A DNA stretch of 64,000 nt from Serratia entomophila (GCF_021462285.1 NZ_CP082787.1:806001-870000); one strand, 5' to 3'; shown: positions 1 to 10,531, numbered from the stretch's first letter. The notes: generated from the sequence alone by a model not told the origin. Translations and numbers: made by a program.

Positions 1-1376
1 AATTTGCCGGCGATTTTTGGTGGGGAAGCGCCACTTCCGCGCCGCAGTCCGAAGGTGCAGCCGCCCGCGACGGCAAGAGCCGCAACATCTTCGATTACTG
101 GTATGAGATTGCCCCCGAGCGCTTCCATAACCGGGTCGGCCCAGCCGAAGCCTCGACCTTTTACGATCGTTTTGGCGACGATATTCGGCTGCTGAAAACC
201 CTGGGCCACAACAGTTTCAGGACCTCGATATCCTGGTCCCGGCTTATCCCGGACGGTGATGGCGAAGTGAACCCGCAGGCGGTGGCCTTTTACAACCAAC
301 TGATCGACGGCCTGCTGGCCGAGGGCATCACCCCCTTCATCAACCTCTACCACTTCGACATGCCGCTGTGCATGCAACAGCGAGGCGGCTGGGAAAGCCG
401 GGAAGTGGTCGCGGCCTATGGGCGCTATGCCAAAACCTGCTTCAGCCTGTTCGGCGATCGGGTGCAGCACTGGTTCACCTTCAACGAACCCATTGTGCCG
501 GTGGAGGCCGGTTACCTGAACGACCTGCACTACCCGTGCGTGGTGGACTTCCGGCGGGCGGTGACGGTGGCCTATCACAGCGTGCTGGCGCACGCCACCG
601 CGGTGGGGCACTACCGGGCGCTGGGGCAAACGGGAACCATCGGGATTATCCTGAATCTGAGCCCGACCTATCCGCGTTCAGGTTCGGAAGAAGACCTGCT
701 GGCCGCGCACCATGCCGATCTGCTGCTGAATAAAAGCTTCCTCGATCCGGTCACTAAGGGGCGTTATCCGGCGGCGTTGCTCGCGCTGCTGGAACGGCAT
801 GGGCTGTTGCCGCACTGCGAACCGCAGGATGCGCAGCTGATCGCCGCCGGCACGGTGGATTTGCTGGGTGTCAATTACTACCAGCCGCGCCGGGTGATGG
901 CGAAAGAGGGCTATCGGCCTGGGGAGGCGATCGCTTTACCGGAGGATCTGTTCAGTTACTATGCCATGCCGGGCCGCAAGATAAATCCACATCGCGGCTG
1001 GGAAATCTATGAGCAAGGGCTGTATGACATTCTGATGGATCTCAAGGAAAACTACGGCAACCTGCCCTGCTATATTTCGGAAAACGGCATGGGCGTTGAG
1101 GGTGAAGAGGCGTTTATCGGCGCCGACGGCCGGGTGGAAGACGACTACCGCATCGATTTCATTCGCGAGCATTTGCAGTGGCTGCATCGGGCGCTGGAGG
1201 AAGGCTCGAACTGCAAAGGTTACCATTTATGGACCTTTATCGATTGTTGGTCCTGGTTGAACGCCTACAAAAATCGTTATGGGTTGGTGCGGCTGGAACT
1301 GGCGAGCCAGCGGCGCACCATTAAAAAAAGCGGCTACTGGTTTGCCGAGACGGCCAGGAAAAACGGCTTTGACTAA
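1..1376 (+). CDS. bglA: GH1 6-phospho-beta-glucosidase of the chb operon (5' end cut by window)
   Basis: Glycoside hydrolase family 1 enzyme, expected to cleave phosphorylated beta-glucosides or chitobiose-type sugars delivered by a PTS. The frame is open from base 3 and 457 residues are visible; only about five N-terminal residues should be missing, because the family's early [14 protein letters not shown] motif is present. The acid/base glutamate lies in TFNEP (codon 486-488) and the nucleophile in SENGMG (codon 1080-1082). The C-terminal stretch [12 protein letters not shown] and a later KKSGYWF resemble 6-phosphate-binding members. It is followed after 14 bases by chbR and then chbG, so it occupies the place held by the unrelated GH4 chbF in E. 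coli. The real start and the PTS genes lie left of the window. The internal ATG at 267 is not the start. Family assignment is firm; the exact sugar is inferred. Confidence 0.9.
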   Translation, partial: FAGDFWWGSATSAPQSEGAAARDGKSRNIFDYWYEIAPERFHNRVGPAEASTFYDRFGDDIRLLKTLGHNSFRTSISWSRLIPDGDGEVNPQAVAFYNQLIDGLLAEGITPFINLYHFDMPLCMQQRGGWESREVVAAYGRYAKTCFSLFGDRVQHWFTFNEPIVPVEAGYLNDLHYPCVVDFRRAVTVAYHSVLAHATAVGHYRALGQTGTIGIILNLSPTYPRSGSEEDLLAAHHADLLLNKSFLDPVTKGRYPAALLALLERHGLLPHCEPQDAQLIAAGTVDLLGVNYYQPRRVMAKEGYRPGEAIALPEDLFSYYAMPGRKINPHRGWEIYEQGLYDILMDLKENYGNLPCYISENGMGVEGEEAFIGADGRVEDDYRIDFIREHLQWLHRALEEGSNCKGYHLWTFIDCWSWLNAYKNRYGLVRLELASQRRTIKKSGYWFAETARKNGFD

Positions 1377-1390
1377 CGGGGGAGCTTGCT

Positions 1391-2239
1391 GTGTCTGAGG
1401 ATCTGGTTTCGCTGAATGCGGGCGACGTTAAGCTGATTCGTGAGCAGGATTTTTTCAACTGCAAAGATTTCCACCTGTTTATCTATAACAAGGTGGAGAG
1501 CGCCACCGGGCTGCATCAGCACGATTATTATGAGTTCACCATCGTTCTGAGCGGCAAATGCTATCAGGAGATCAACGGCAAGCGGGTACTGTTGGAGCGC
1601 GGAGACTTTGTCTTTATTCCGATAGGCTCGCGCCACCAGAGTTTTTATGAGTTCGGCGCGGCGAAAATCTTCAACGTGGCGGTCAGCAAGGTGTTCTTCG
1701 AAGAACACTATCTGCAGCAGCTGCCACGTTGCTTTGTCGCCTCGCAGGCTTACAGCCTGAGGAGCGAATTTCTGGCTTATATCGAGTCGGTGGTCGGCTC
1801 ACCGCAGTTCCGCGAGGACGATTTTGCCGAGTTTCTGGAAACCCTGACCTTTTATGTCATCAGCCGCATTCGCCATTATAAGGAAGAGGCTGACGAAGGG
1901 GATGCGATCCCTCAATGGCTGAAGAACACGTTGGCGGGCATGCATGATAAAGCGATGTTCGGTGAAAAGGCGCTGCTGAATATGGTCGAGCTTTCGGGGA
2001 AAACGCAGGAATACCTGACCCGGGCAATGCGTCGTTACTACCAGAAAACGCCGATGCAGGTGATTAATGAAATTCGCATCAACTTCGCCAAAACACAGCT
2101 TGAAGTCACCAACTATTCGGTTGCGGATATCGCCTTCGACTCCGGCTACGGCGACGTAAGCCTGTTTATTAAAAACTTTAAACGGCTCACCGACGTGACC
2201 CCGGGCAATTACCGAAAAAAGTTCTACGGCCCTATTTAG
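1391..2239 (+). CDS. chbR: AraC-family regulator of the chitooligosaccharide operon, ChbR-like
   Basis: Transcription factor of 282 residues with an N-terminal cupin-type sensor domain (H42, H44, E48 and H82 spaced like a cupin core) and a C-terminal AraC double helix-turn-helix (about residues 185-280). In E. coli ChbR represses chb without inducer and activates it with N,N'-diacetylchitobiose. The start is GTG at 1391, preceded by GGGGGAG about 6-12 bases upstream. It lies 14 bases after the GH1 gene and 137 bases before chbG in the same direction, so all three probably share one transcript. Identity rests on domain order and context. Confidence 0.9.
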   Translation: MSEDLVSLNAGDVKLIREQDFFNCKDFHLFIYNKVESATGLHQHDYYEFTIVLSGKCYQEINGKRVLLERGDFVFIPIGSRHQSFYEFGAAKIFNVAVSKVFFEEHYLQQLPRCFVASQAYSLRSEFLAYIESVVGSPQFREDDFAEFLETLTFYVISRIRHYKEEADEGDAIPQWLKNTLAGMHDKAMFGEKALLNMVELSGKTQEYLTRAMRRYYQKTPMQVINEIRINFAKTQLEVTNYSVADIAFDSGYGDVSLFIKNFKRLTDVTPGNYRKKFYGPI

Positions 2240-2270
2240 GGCCGATCCCGATAAGCATCAACGCCGACAG

Positions 2271-2342
2271 CATCAGGCCGCCATACGCCTGATGAAATAA
2301 TTTTTCTAAGCGAACGAGCATGCCGCGCCTGACGGACGGCAT
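2271..2342 (+). other. Two short hairpins between chbR and chbG
   Basis: Within the 137-base chbR-chbG gap there is an 8-bp inverted repeat (CATCAGGC at 2271-2278, GCCTGATG at 2287-2294) followed by an AT-rich stretch with five T's. A second, weaker one is ATGCCG at 2320-2325 with CGGCAT at 2337-2342, followed by TCTTTT. They could lower read-through or stabilise the upstream mRNA. Neither is a strong terminator, and chbG most likely remains in the operon. Confidence 0.35.
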
Positions 2343-2376
2343 TCTTTTGCCCAAAATGTGTTAAGCGAGTGCCTAA

Positions 2377-3138
2377 ATGGAAAAGTTACTGATAGTGAAT
2401 GCCGACGATTTTGGCCTGAGCAAGGGCCAGAATTATGGCGTTATCGAGGCGTTTCACTACGGGGTTGTTTCCTCAACCACCGCGATGGTGAACGGGGAAG
2501 GGGCGCAGCACGCGGCTGCGCTCAGCCGGGCGTGCCCGGGTTTGCCTATCGGCCTGCATTTTGTGCTGACCCACGGCCGCCCGCTGAGCGCCCTGGCCTC
2601 GCTGGTCAATGAACAGGGCGAACTGGGCAAATGGCTGTGGGCCAAAGCCGAGTCCGGCCCGCTGGCGCTGGAGGAAATCCAGCTTGAACTGCAGTGCCAG
2701 TTCGATCGGTTTGTGGCGCTGTTCGGCCAGCCGCCGAGCCATATCGACAGCCACCATCATGCGCACATGCTGCCGCAGATCTACCCGCTGGTAGAGGCAT
2801 TCGCCGAGGCCCATTCCATCCCCTTGCGCATCGGCCGCGACGAAGCCCGGCAGCGCGGCATCCAGCTGCGCTACCCGCACAGCACCGAAGCCTTCGAGGC
2901 CGGCTTCTACGGGGAGGCTATCTCGGAGGCGCTGTTCCTGCAGGTACTGGCGCATGCCGACCGGCAGGGCGTCAACTCGGTGGAGATGATGTGTCATCCG
3001 GCCTTTCTCGACCGGGCGATACTGGCGAGCAAGTACTGCTATCCCCGGCTCGCCGAGGTGGACGTGCTGACATCACCCACGCTGAAAGCGGCGATCGCCG
3101 AGCGCGGTTACCGGCTGGGATCGTTCCGCGATCTGTAA
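2377..3138 (+). CDS. chbG: Chitooligosaccharide deacetylase ChbG (YdjC family)
   Basis: Metal-dependent deacetylase of 253 residues. In E. coli ChbG removes one acetyl group from chitobiose (and its 6-phosphate), which makes it both a good inducer for ChbR and a substrate for the downstream hydrolase. The family's NADDFG motif is at residues 8-13, H61 lies in a GLHF context and a histidine-rich [10 protein letters not shown] motif at 121-130, which are the expected metal ligands and catalytic region. Length matches E. coli ChbG. The ATG at 2377 opens directly with the conserved [13 protein letters not shown]. It is the last gene of the chb block; the next gene is convergent. Confidence 0.93.
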   Translation: MEKLLIVNADDFGLSKGQNYGVIEAFHYGVVSSTTAMVNGEGAQHAAALSRACPGLPIGLHFVLTHGRPLSALASLVNEQGELGKWLWAKAESGPLALEEIQLELQCQFDRFVALFGQPPSHIDSHHHAHMLPQIYPLVEAFAEAHSIPLRIGRDEARQRGIQLRYPHSTEAFEAGFYGEAISEALFLQVLAHADRQGVNSVEMMCHPAFLDRAILASKYCYPRLAEVDVLTSPTLKAAIAERGYRLGSFRDL

Positions 3139-3149
3139 TCACGCCCTTT

Positions 3150-4535
3150 TTACAGCATGGCGTGCGCCTTTTTCAGACCGGTGTCTTCGTCGGGATCGGC
3201 GCCCTGGGGCTGCAGTTCGTCGTTTTCCGCTGCTTCAGCCGCCGGCGGATCCTCTGGATCGGGCGCCGCTTCCGGTGGCGGCATAGTGTCGTGGATGATC
3301 TGTTCATCGAAGGTCGGGTTCAGCGCCGGCGACAGCGGTGAACTGGCCAGGCTGTCCGGCAGCGGAATATGCGGTACCGGCGCATCCTGCACGAACTGAG
3401 ATTCGTCCTGCTTCACCGTCCGGCTGAAGGTGACCAGCAGCACGCCGCACAGTGCGAAGAACGCATAGAGGATATTGCCGCCCAGCGGCTGGATCAGTGC
3501 GCCGACCGCCAGCGGGCCGATACTGGCGCCGACGCCGAACGCCATCAGCAGACAAGCCGCCAGCGAGACGCGGCGCTCCGGTTCGATCAAATCATTGGCC
3601 AGCGCCACCACCAGCGGGTAGAGCGTGAACTGCAACATGCTGACGATAAAGCCGACCGCCAGCAACACCGGAAAATCGATGTGCGGCACCAGCGCCAGCG
3701 GCAGCGCCGCCACGATCAGTAAAATGGCGTTGATGCGCATCAGCAGGGTGCGGTTGTAGCGATCCGACAGCCAACTGAGCGGGAACTGCGCCACCAGCCC
3801 GGCAAAAATCGAAATCGCCATGAACAGGCCGGTCTGCTGGGTGCTCAGCGTTTGCAGGCTGGCGTAGACCGGCGCCAGGCCGTAAAACGATCCCACTACC
3901 ATGCCGATCACCAACGTGGTGGCCAGCACCTTGGGAATGGCGCCGACAAAATAGCGCAGCTCCATCGGCGCCGGCGACATATGGCGGGCATTGGTGCGGG
4001 TGGTAAGGGCGATCGGCACCAGGCACAGCGCGAAGCACAGCGCGATCACCAGCAGGGTGGTGATGCCCAGATTGCTCTGCAGCATCAGCACCACCTGGCC
4101 CAGCGACATGCCGAGGTAGGTCGCCGCCATATAAAAGCCGAACACCATGCCGCGCTGGTTGGATTCCGACTGATCGTTGAGCCAGCTTTCCAGCACCATA
4201 AACTGGCACATCATGCACAGGCCGATAATCAGACGCAGCATCACCCAGACAGGAATATAATCCGTCAGGCCATGGCCCAGCACTGCGGCGGTGATAATGC
4301 CGGCGCAGGCGACATAGGCGCGGATATGGCCGACGCGGGCAATCAGAAAGTGGCCGACCTTGCCGCCGATCACCAGGCCAATGTAGTTGGCGGCGATGAT
4401 GGCGCCGATCAGCGCGCTGCTGACGTGGGCGGAGGTCAGGCGCAGCGAGACGTAGGTGGTGAGCAGGCCCGAACCCAGCAGCAGCAGCAGGGTGGTGGTG
4501 TATAACGGAAAGAATACGCCTAACGTTTTTTTCAC
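3150..4535 (-). CDS. MFS transporter, YcaD-like, with long acidic C-terminal tail
   Basis: Major facilitator superfamily permease of 461 residues with about 12 hydrophobic segments in the first ~370 residues. The N-terminal region and the LESWLND and SWLSDRYNR motifs resemble the E. coli YcaD group, whose substrate is unknown. The last ~90 residues are hydrophilic and rich in Pro, Glu and Asp, and are not part of the usual ~380-residue fold. The start ATG at 4535 begins MKKTLGVFFPLY, directly a membrane segment. It stands alone, converging with chbG at 11 bases and diverging from pncC. No substrate can be assigned. Confidence 0.8.
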   Translation of the reverse strand: MKKTLGVFFPLYTTTLLLLLGSGLLTTYVSLRLTSAHVSSALIGAIIAANYIGLVIGGKVGHFLIARVGHIRAYVACAGIITAAVLGHGLTDYIPVWVMLRLIIGLCMMCQFMVLESWLNDQSESNQRGMVFGFYMAATYLGMSLGQVVLMLQSNLGITTLLVIALCFALCLVPIALTTRTNARHMSPAPMELRYFVGAIPKVLATTLVIGMVVGSFYGLAPVYASLQTLSTQQTGLFMAISIFAGLVAQFPLSWLSDRYNRTLLMRINAILLIVAALPLALVPHIDFPVLLAVGFIVSMLQFTLYPLVVALANDLIEPERRVSLAACLLMAFGVGASIGPLAVGALIQPLGGNILYAFFALCGVLLVTFSRTVKQDESQFVQDAPVPHIPLPDSLASSPLSPALNPTFDEQIIHDTMPPPEAAPDPEDPPAAEAAENDELQPQGADPDEDTGLKKAHAML

Positions 4536-4782
4536 TCTATCATCCTAATTTCGGTCTGATGCGCCCTGGGCTGCCTCCGCCGGCGGCGCGCAGCCCCTGT
4601 GATATTCCTTGTGTTGACGCTTCTCCTCCTGAACGGGGCGCCTTCCTTGATACTAGCAGCTTGGTCGGGCGCTTAAAACCGCAGCACTTGCGCGGTGCCG
4701 TGCATTTCTGACGGCGGTTCTTCTGGCCGGCTTGATAAATGCTACTATCGGGCGCATATACCTGATTCGCGAAGGAGGGGTT

Positions 4783-5271
4783 ATGAGTGAAAGCCAACTG
4801 CGCCAACTCGGCATTCTGGCGGGGGAAAAACTGAAGGCCAACGGCCGCTGGATCACCTGTGCGGAATCTTGCACCGGCGGCGGCATCGCCAAGGCCATCA
4901 CCGATATCGCCGGCAGTTCTGCCTATTTTGATCGCGGGTTCGTGACCTACAGCAATGCGGCCAAGCACGATCTGCTGGGCGTGGCGGAAGGCACGCTGGC
5001 GGCCCACGGCGCGGTCAGCGAGGCGGTGGTACGCGAGATGGCGGTAGGGGCGCTGCATGCGGCGCGGGCCGATCTGGCGCTTTCGGTGAGCGGCATCGCC
5101 GGCCCGGACGGCGGCAGCGAGGAAAAACCGGTAGGCACGGTGTGGTTCGGCTTTGCCGACGGCGTGGGCAGGGTGCTGGCGCGCAAAGTGCAATTTACCG
5201 GCGATCGCGATGCGGTGCGGCTTCAGGCGACGATTTTCGCGCTGCAGACCGCCATTGACGAATTTTTGTAA
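4783..5271 (+). CDS. pncC: Nicotinamide-nucleotide amidase PncC (CinA C-terminal domain)
   Basis: Hydrolyses nicotinamide mononucleotide to nicotinate mononucleotide and ammonia in the pyridine-nucleotide salvage cycle. The 162-residue protein is a stand-alone CinA C-terminal domain with the AESCTGG motif near residues 27-33 and SGIAGPDGG further on. The start ATG at 4783 has a strong GGAGGGG site just upstream; the open frame continues upstream but is not needed. It lies 111 bases before recA, the arrangement seen across enterobacteria. Confidence 0.93.
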   Translation: MSESQLRQLGILAGEKLKANGRWITCAESCTGGGIAKAITDIAGSSAYFDRGFVTYSNAAKHDLLGVAEGTLAAHGAVSEAVVREMAVGALHAARADLALSVSGIAGPDGGSEEKPVGTVWFGFADGVGRVLARKVQFTGDRDAVRLQATIFALQTAIDEFL

Positions 5272-5279
5272 AATTAGGC

Positions 5280-5307
5280 TTGATACTGTATGACCATACA
5301 GTATAAT
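5280..5307 (+). promoter_or_regulatory. recA promoter with LexA (SOS) box
   Basis: The -35 TTGATA (5280-5285) and -10 TATAAT (5302-5307) are separated by 16 bases. A 20-bp palindromic LexA box TACTGTATGACCATACAGTA occupies 5284-5303, overlapping both elements, so LexA binding would block RNA polymerase. This matches the E. coli recA promoter design. Confidence 0.95.
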
Positions 5308-5382
5308 TAGCGACATTTCCTGCACAACATACATTCAGTGGCAGTGTGGGGTAACACCGGCATTGCGAAACGAGGAGCAAAA

Positions 5383-6447
5383 ATGGCTATTGATGAGAAC
5401 AAGCAAAAGGCGTTAGCTGCGGCACTGGGCCAGATTGAGAAACAGTTCGGCAAAGGCTCCATCATGCGTCTGGGTGAAGACCGCTCCATGGACGTGGAAA
5501 CGATCTCCACCGGCTCACTGTCACTCGATATCGCGCTGGGCGCCGGCGGTTTGCCGATGGGCCGTATCGTCGAGATCTATGGCCCGGAATCTTCCGGTAA
5601 AACTACCCTGACGCTGCAGGTTATCGCCGCCGCGCAGCGCGAAGGCAAAACCTGTGCGTTCATCGACGCCGAGCATGCGCTGGACCCGATCTACGCCAAG
5701 AAGCTGGGCGTCGACATCGACAACCTGCTGTGTTCCCAGCCGGACACCGGTGAGCAGGCGCTGGAAATCTGTGATGCGCTGACCCGCTCCGGCGCGGTCG
5801 ACGTGATCATCGTCGACTCCGTGGCGGCGCTGACGCCGAAGGCGGAAATCGAAGGCGAAATCGGCGACTCGCACATGGGTCTGGCGGCGCGTATGATGAG
5901 CCAGGCGATGCGTAAGCTGGCCGGTAACCTGAAGAACGCCAATACCCTGCTGATTTTCATCAACCAAATCCGCATGAAGATCGGCGTGATGTTCGGCAAC
6001 CCGGAAACCACCACCGGCGGTAACGCCCTGAAGTTCTACGCCTCCGTTCGTCTGGATATCCGCCGCATCGGCGCCATCAAAGAAGGCGATGAAGTGGTGG
6101 GCAGCGAAACCCGCGTGAAAGTGGTGAAAAACAAAATTGCCGCGCCGTTCAAGCAGGCTGAGTTCCAAATCATGTACGGTGAAGGCATCAACAGCCGCGG
6201 CGAACTGGTCGACCTGGGCGTTAAGCACAAGATGATCGAGAAAGCCGGCGCCTGGTACAGCTACAACGGCGAGAAAATCGGCCAGGGCAAGGCGAACGCC
6301 TGTAACTTCCTGAAAGAAAACCCGGCCATCGCCGCCGAACTGGACAAGAAACTGCGTGACCTGCTGCTGCACAACACCGGCGAACTGGTTGCCGCCGCCG
6401 ATGACGACTTCGGTGATGACGAAGCGGAAACCAGCGAGCAGTTCTAA
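5383..6447 (+). CDS. recA: Recombinase RecA
   Basis: ATP-dependent strand-exchange protein for homologous recombination, and co-protease that triggers LexA self-cleavage in the SOS response. It has 354 residues, with Walker A GPESSGKT at 67-74 and the acidic C-terminal tail ([10 protein letters not shown]). The start at 5383 gives the canonical [15 protein letters not shown] and follows CGAGGAG. The upstream in-frame extension to 5338 lies inside the 5' leader and is not coding. It is followed by recX after 59 bases. Confidence 0.98.
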   Translation: MAIDENKQKALAAALGQIEKQFGKGSIMRLGEDRSMDVETISTGSLSLDIALGAGGLPMGRIVEIYGPESSGKTTLTLQVIAAAQREGKTCAFIDAEHALDPIYAKKLGVDIDNLLCSQPDTGEQALEICDALTRSGAVDVIIVDSVAALTPKAEIEGEIGDSHMGLAARMMSQAMRKLAGNLKNANTLLIFINQIRMKIGVMFGNPETTTGGNALKFYASVRLDIRRIGAIKEGDEVVGSETRVKVVKNKIAAPFKQAEFQIMYGEGINSRGELVDLGVKHKMIEKAGAWYSYNGEKIGQGKANACNFLKENPAIAAELDKKLRDLLLHNTGELVAAADDDFGDDEAETSEQF

Positions 6448-6458
6448 TCGCTGACGAT

Positions 6459-6484
6459 CGTGCGCCGCCTTGGTGGGGCGCACG
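6459..6484 (+). terminator. recA-recX intergenic hairpin
   Basis: CGTGCGCC (6459-6466) pairs with GGCGCACG (6477-6484) around a 10-base loop. It is not followed by a T-run, so it should only partly stop transcription; partial read-through from recA into recX is known in E. coli. Confidence 0.5.
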
Positions 6485-6506
6485 CATCCAGACTAATCAG
6501 GCTTGA

Positions 6507-7022
6507 ATGATGAATGACTTGCTAAGCCGCGCCATGCGCCTGCTGTCGCAACGCGATCATAGTGAAGCTGAACTGCGCCGCAAGCTTGCGGCGCAGCCAT
6601 TTATGGCGAAAGCCAGATTCGGCAGCAAAACGCCGAATGCACCGCACCCGGCGCCAATTGCCGAAGAGCCCATCGATCCCGCCGTTATCGAACAGGTGAT
6701 CGCTTACTGCTACCAGCATAACTGGCTGGATGATTCACGTTTCGCCCGCAGCTATATCGGCAGCCGCAGCCGCAAAGGGTACGGCGCACAGCGCATCCGT
6801 TCTGAGTTAGCCCAAAAGGGCGTGGATAAAGAGCAAGTGCAGGCAGCGCTGGCGGATTGCGATATCGACTGGTGTGAACAGGCCAAACAGGTTGCGCAGC
6901 GGAAATTTGGCGATGCCTTGCCGACAGACTGGAAAGAGAAGGCGAAAGTGCAGCGTTATCTGCTCTACCGCGGCTTCTTCCAGGAAGAAATTCAGTCAAT
7001 TTACCGTGATTTTGCGCAATGA
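6507..7022 (+). CDS. recX: RecA modulator RecX
   Basis: Regulatory protein that caps RecA filaments and inhibits RecA activities; normally co-transcribed with recA at a much lower level. The 171-residue product has the three-helix-repeat composition of the family, with motifs LLSQRDHSEAELRRKL near the N-terminus and YGAQRIRSELAQKGV in the middle. Two consecutive ATG codons (6507 and 6510) could both start; the first is listed. A ~25-residue segment (about 36-58) between the first and second conserved blocks is Pro/Ala-rich and looks like a linker. Confidence 0.93.
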   Translation: MMNDLLSRAMRLLSQRDHSEAELRRKLAAQPFMAKARFGSKTPNAPHPAPIAEEPIDPAVIEQVIAYCYQHNWLDDSRFARSYIGSRSRKGYGAQRIRSELAQKGVDKEQVQAALADCDIDWCEQAKQVAQRKFGDALPTDWKEKAKVQRYLLYRGFFQEEIQSIYRDFAQ

Positions 7023-7155
7023 GCGCACACGGGGTTTTACTTCCCTCTGAAGAAAATTTATCTTATCCCCACTTTTTGTTCGTGAGCTAGCGGATATCGT
7101 TAGGATGTCGCGCTTCTTGCTCACGTGTCGTTATTCTAGCCTTTCCGGGAAAATT

Positions 7156-9783
7156 ATGAGCAAGAGCACCGCTGAGATCCGTCAAGCGTTTCTCGATTTC
7201 TTTCATAGTAAGGGTCATCAGGTTGTAGCAAGCAGCTCCCTGGTGCCTAACAATGATCCGACATTGCTGTTTACCAATGCCGGCATGAACCAATTTAAAG
7301 ATGTTTTCCTGGGGCTGGATAAGCGCGCCTATTCCCGAGCGACCACCTCGCAGCGGTGCGTGCGTGCGGGCGGCAAGCATAACGATCTGGAGAACGTCGG
7401 GTATACCGCACGTCACCACACCTTCTTTGAAATGCTGGGCAACTTCAGCTTCGGCGACTACTTCAAGCATGACGCTATCAGCTACGCCTGGGAACTGCTG
7501 ACCGGTGAGAACTGGTTCAACCTGCCAAAAGAAAAGCTGTGGGTCACCGTCTATGAAACCGATGACGAAGCCTTCGACATCTGGCAGAAACAGATCGGCG
7601 TGCCGGCTGAGCGCATTATCCGCATCGGCGATAACAAAGGCGGTGCCTTTGCTTCCGACAACTTCTGGCAGATGGGCGATACCGGCCCGTGCGGCCCGTG
7701 CACCGAGATCTTCTACGATCACGGCGACCACATCTGGGGTGGCCCTCCGGGCAGCGCGGAAGAAGACGGCGATCGCTACATCGAGATCTGGAACATCGTC
7801 TTCATGCAGTTTAACCGCCAGTCCGACGGTACCATGCTGCCGCTGCCGAAGCCTTCGGTAGATACCGGCATGGGCCTCGAGCGTATCGCCGCGGTGCTGC
7901 AGCACGTCAACTCCAACTATGAGATTGACCTGTTCCGCACGCTGATCGCCGCAGTGGCGAAAGTGACCGGCGCGACCGATCTGGACAACAAATCCCTGCG
8001 CGTTATTGCCGACCATATCCGTTCCTGCGCCTTCCTGGTGTCTGACGGCGTGATCCCGTCGAACGAAAACCGCGGCTATGTGCTGCGCCGCATCATTCGC
8101 CGCGCGATCCGTCACGGCAACATGCTGGGTGCGAAAGACACCTTCTTCTACAAGCTGGTGGCACCGCTGATTGAAGTGATGGGCCCGGCCGCAGACGAAT
8201 TGAAGCGCCAGCAGTCGCTGGTGGAGCAGGTGCTGAAAACCGAAGAAGAGCAGTTCGCCCGTACGCTGGAACGCGGCCTGGCGCTGTTGGACGAAGAGCT
8301 GGCTAACCTGAAAGGCGATACCCTGGATGGCGAAACCGCTTTCCGTCTGTACGACACCTTCGGTTTCCCGGTCGATCTGACCGCCGATGTCTGCCGCGAG
8401 CGCGGCCTGAAGGTTGACGAAGCCGGCTTCGAACAGGCGATGGAAGCGCAGCGCCGCCGTGCGCGCGAATCCAGCGGCTTTGGCGCCGACTATAACAGCA
8501 TGATACGCGTGGACGGCAGCAGCCAGTTCAGCGGCTATGACCACGAAGAGCAGCAGGCGACGGTAATCGCGCTGTTCCGCGACGGCCAGCCGGTGGAGCA
8601 GATCAACGCCGGTGAAGAAGCGGTAGTGGTGCTGGATGAGACGCCATTCTACGGCGAGTCCGGCGGCCAGGTGGGCGACAAGGGCGTGCTGAAAGCCGCC
8701 GGCGCCGACTTTGTGGTGAGCGACACCCAGAAATACGGCCAGGCTATCGGCCATCAGGGCAAGTTGTCGCAGGGGTCGCTGAAGGTGAAGGACCGCGTTG
8801 ATGCGCAGATCGACACCGAGCGCCGCAACCGCATTCGCCTGAACCACTCGGCGACTCACCTGTTGCACGCCGCTCTGCGCCAGACGCTGGGCGAGCACGT
8901 GGCGCAGAAAGGCTCGCTGGTTAACGACAAATACCTGCGTTTCGACTTCTCGCATTTTGAAGCGATGAAGCCGGAACAAATCCGCGCGGTGGAAGACCTG
9001 GTGAACGAGCAGGTGCGTCGCAACCTGCCGGTACAAACCGAAGTGATGGCGCTGGACGATGCCAAAGAGAAGGGCGCGATGGCGCTGTTCGGTGAGAAGT
9101 ACGACGACAACGTGCGCGTGCTGACGATGGGCGACTTCTCCACCGAACTCTGTGGCGGCACCCACGCCAGCCGCACCGGTGATATCGGCCTGTTCCGCAT
9201 CCTGACCGAATCCGGCACGGCGGCGGGCATTCGCCGTATTGAAGCGGTGACCGGCGAAGGCGCCATCGCCACGTTGCACCAACAAAACGATCTGTTGCAG
9301 GATGTTGCTCACCTGGTGAAAGGCGACAGCAACAATCTGACCGATAAGGTGCGTGCGGTGCTCGATCGCACCCGCGCGTTGGAAAAAGAGCTGCAACAGC
9401 TGAAGGATCAACAGGCGGCGCAGGAAAGCGCGTCCTTGTCCAGCCAGGCTAAAGTGGTTAACGGCGTGAAGCTGTTGGTCAGCCAATTGGATAACGTTGA
9501 GGCTAAAATGCTGCGCACTATGGTGGATGATCTGAAAAATCAGCTGGGTTCAGCCATCATCGTGCTGGCCACTACCGCTGATGATAAGGTTAGCCTGATT
9601 GCCGGCGTGACCAAGGATCTGACTGACCGGGTGAAAGCCGGGGAGCTGATCGGCAACGTAGCGCAGCAGGTAGGCGGTAAGGGCGGTGGCCGCCCGGATA
9701 TGGCGCAGGCGGGGGGAACCGATGTCAGTGCCCTGCCGGCGGCGTTAAACAGCGTAGAAGCCTGGGTGGCCTCGAAGCTGTGA
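7156..9783 (+). CDS. alaS: Alanyl-tRNA synthetase
   Basis: Class II synthetase that charges tRNA-Ala; 875 residues, matching E. coli AlaRS (876). The catalytic core is at the N-terminus, followed by the tRNA-recognition region, the editing domain with the zinc-type HxxxH (HSATHLLH) and CGGTH motifs, and the C-Ala domain. The start at 7156 gives [16 protein letters not shown], the conserved N-terminus, after a GGGA site; an in-frame ATG at 7105 is upstream leader. The long frame on the opposite strand here is a composition artefact. Confidence 0.97.
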   Translation: MSKSTAEIRQAFLDFFHSKGHQVVASSSLVPNNDPTLLFTNAGMNQFKDVFLGLDKRAYSRATTSQRCVRAGGKHNDLENVGYTARHHTFFEMLGNFSFGDYFKHDAISYAWELLTGENWFNLPKEKLWVTVYETDDEAFDIWQKQIGVPAERIIRIGDNKGGAFASDNFWQMGDTGPCGPCTEIFYDHGDHIWGGPPGSAEEDGDRYIEIWNIVFMQFNRQSDGTMLPLPKPSVDTGMGLERIAAVLQHVNSNYEIDLFRTLIAAVAKVTGATDLDNKSLRVIADHIRSCAFLVSDGVIPSNENRGYVLRRIIRRAIRHGNMLGAKDTFFYKLVAPLIEVMGPAADELKRQQSLVEQVLKTEEEQFARTLERGLALLDEELANLKGDTLDGETAFRLYDTFGFPVDLTADVCRERGLKVDEAGFEQAMEAQRRRARESSGFGADYNSMIRVDGSSQFSGYDHEEQQATVIALFRDGQPVEQINAGEEAVVVLDETPFYGESGGQVGDKGVLKAAGADFVVSDTQKYGQAIGHQGKLSQGSLKVKDRVDAQIDTERRNRIRLNHSATHLLHAALRQTLGEHVAQKGSLVNDKYLRFDFSHFEAMKPEQIRAVEDLVNEQVRRNLPVQTEVMALDDAKEKGAMALFGEKYDDNVRVLTMGDFSTELCGGTHASRTGDIGLFRILTESGTAAGIRRIEAVTGEGAIATLHQQNDLLQDVAHLVKGDSNNLTDKVRAVLDRTRALEKELQQLKDQQAAQESASLSSQAKVVNGVKLLVSQLDNVEAKMLRTMVDDLKNQLGSAIIVLATTADDKVSLIAGVTKDLTDRVKAGELIGNVAQQVGGKGGGRPDMAQAGGTDVSALPAALNSVEAWVASKL

Positions 9784-9804
9784 ATATAAATAAATAGCAT
9801 GCGT

Positions 9805-9840
9805 AAACGCCATAACTCTTTGTCAGTTATGGCGTTTTTA
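9805..9840 (+). terminator. alaS terminator
   Basis: A 12-bp perfect stem (9805-9816 with 9826-9837), 9-base loop and trailing T-run: a textbook Rho-independent terminator 21 bases after the alaS stop. The 195 bases from here to csrA hold its promoter region; I could not assign a unique promoter there. Confidence 0.92.
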
Positions 9841-10035
9841 AACTGTGCTAACACAATTTAGTTACAATTGCGGGAACAAAGTTTTTCAGGTCGGCTAAAC
9901 TTATCATTATCTGAGGTGAGACCAAGTCTGCTTACACTTATTGTGGGTTACATGGCTTACGTTTTCACAACATATGATGGATAATGACGGGGAAACTGAG
10001 AGACCCGACTCTTTTAATCTTTCAAGGAGCAAAGA

Positions 10036-10221
10036 ATGTTAATTCTGACTCGTCGAGTTGGTGAAACCCTCATGATTGGCGATGAGGTCACGGTCACAGT
10101 GCTAGGGGTAAAAGGCAACCAGGTGCGTATTGGTGTGAATGCCCCCAAAGAGGTGTCTGTGCACCGCGAAGAAATCTATCAGCGCATTCAGGCAGAGAAG
10201 TCTCAACAGACGACTTACTGA
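10036..10221 (+). CDS. csrA: Carbon storage regulator CsrA
   Basis: Small homodimeric RNA-binding protein of 61 residues that binds GGA motifs in mRNA leaders and controls carbon flux, motility, biofilm and secreted factors; in Serratia and Erwinia it is also called RsmA. The sequence is the highly conserved [18 protein letters not shown] at the N-terminus, with [18 protein letters not shown] carrying the binding residues. It follows AAGGAG at correct spacing and lies between alaS and tRNA-Ser as in E. coli. Confidence 0.98.
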   Translation: MLILTRRVGETLMIGDEVTVTVLGVKGNQVRIGVNAPKEVSVHREEIYQRIQAEKSQQTTY

Positions 10222-10228
10222 TTTCGAA

Positions 10229-10268
10229 GCAGCGTCTCGTTGCTCAGCGAGACGCTACTGCGCTTTTT
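10229..10268 (+). terminator. csrA terminator
   Basis: AGCGTCTCG (10231-10239) pairs with CGAGACGCT (10248-10256), extended by GC..GC pairs, and is followed by CGCTTTTTT. The rest of the gap to 10440 shows no gene. Confidence 0.85.
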
Positions 10269-10439
10269 TGTGCCCATCCCATCAGTTTCCCATTTTTCTC
10301 TTCGTTATTTTCCCCCGGTTTGTTTCTCGCTTTGTTGCGGTATCCCTGCGGTTGCCTGTTGATAAAACACCCTTTTTGCCGTGAAATCGCCCATGTTGGA
10401 CGTGAATTGTGCAAACGCGCATGAGTTGGGAAAAATTGT

Positions 10440-10467
10440 TTGACTTACAAGTCGGAGAAAGTAATAT
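10440..10467 (+). promoter_or_regulatory. Promoter of the tRNA-Ser/tRNA-Arg cluster
   Basis: TTGACT (10440-10445), a 16-base spacer and TAATAT (10462-10467), followed by a GC-rich discriminator (GTGCGCC). This is the stringent-type promoter design of stable RNA genes, 65 bases before the first tRNA. Confidence 0.8.
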
Positions 10468-10531
10468 GTGCGCCACGCAGTGCCGATGAGCTTCTCCAAA
10501 GCAAGTTAGGCACAATTCGCAAGAAGCGTAT

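Noticed and set aside
4540..5334. 264-codon minus-strand frame over pncC
   Set aside because: Antisense to a full PncC domain and crosses the recA promoter; no recognisable motif.
7087..9486. A 799-codon open frame on the minus strand across alaS
   Set aside because: It is antisense to a full-length, strongly conserved AlaRS and has a His/Gln/Ala-rich composition typical of a shadow of a GC-rich gene.
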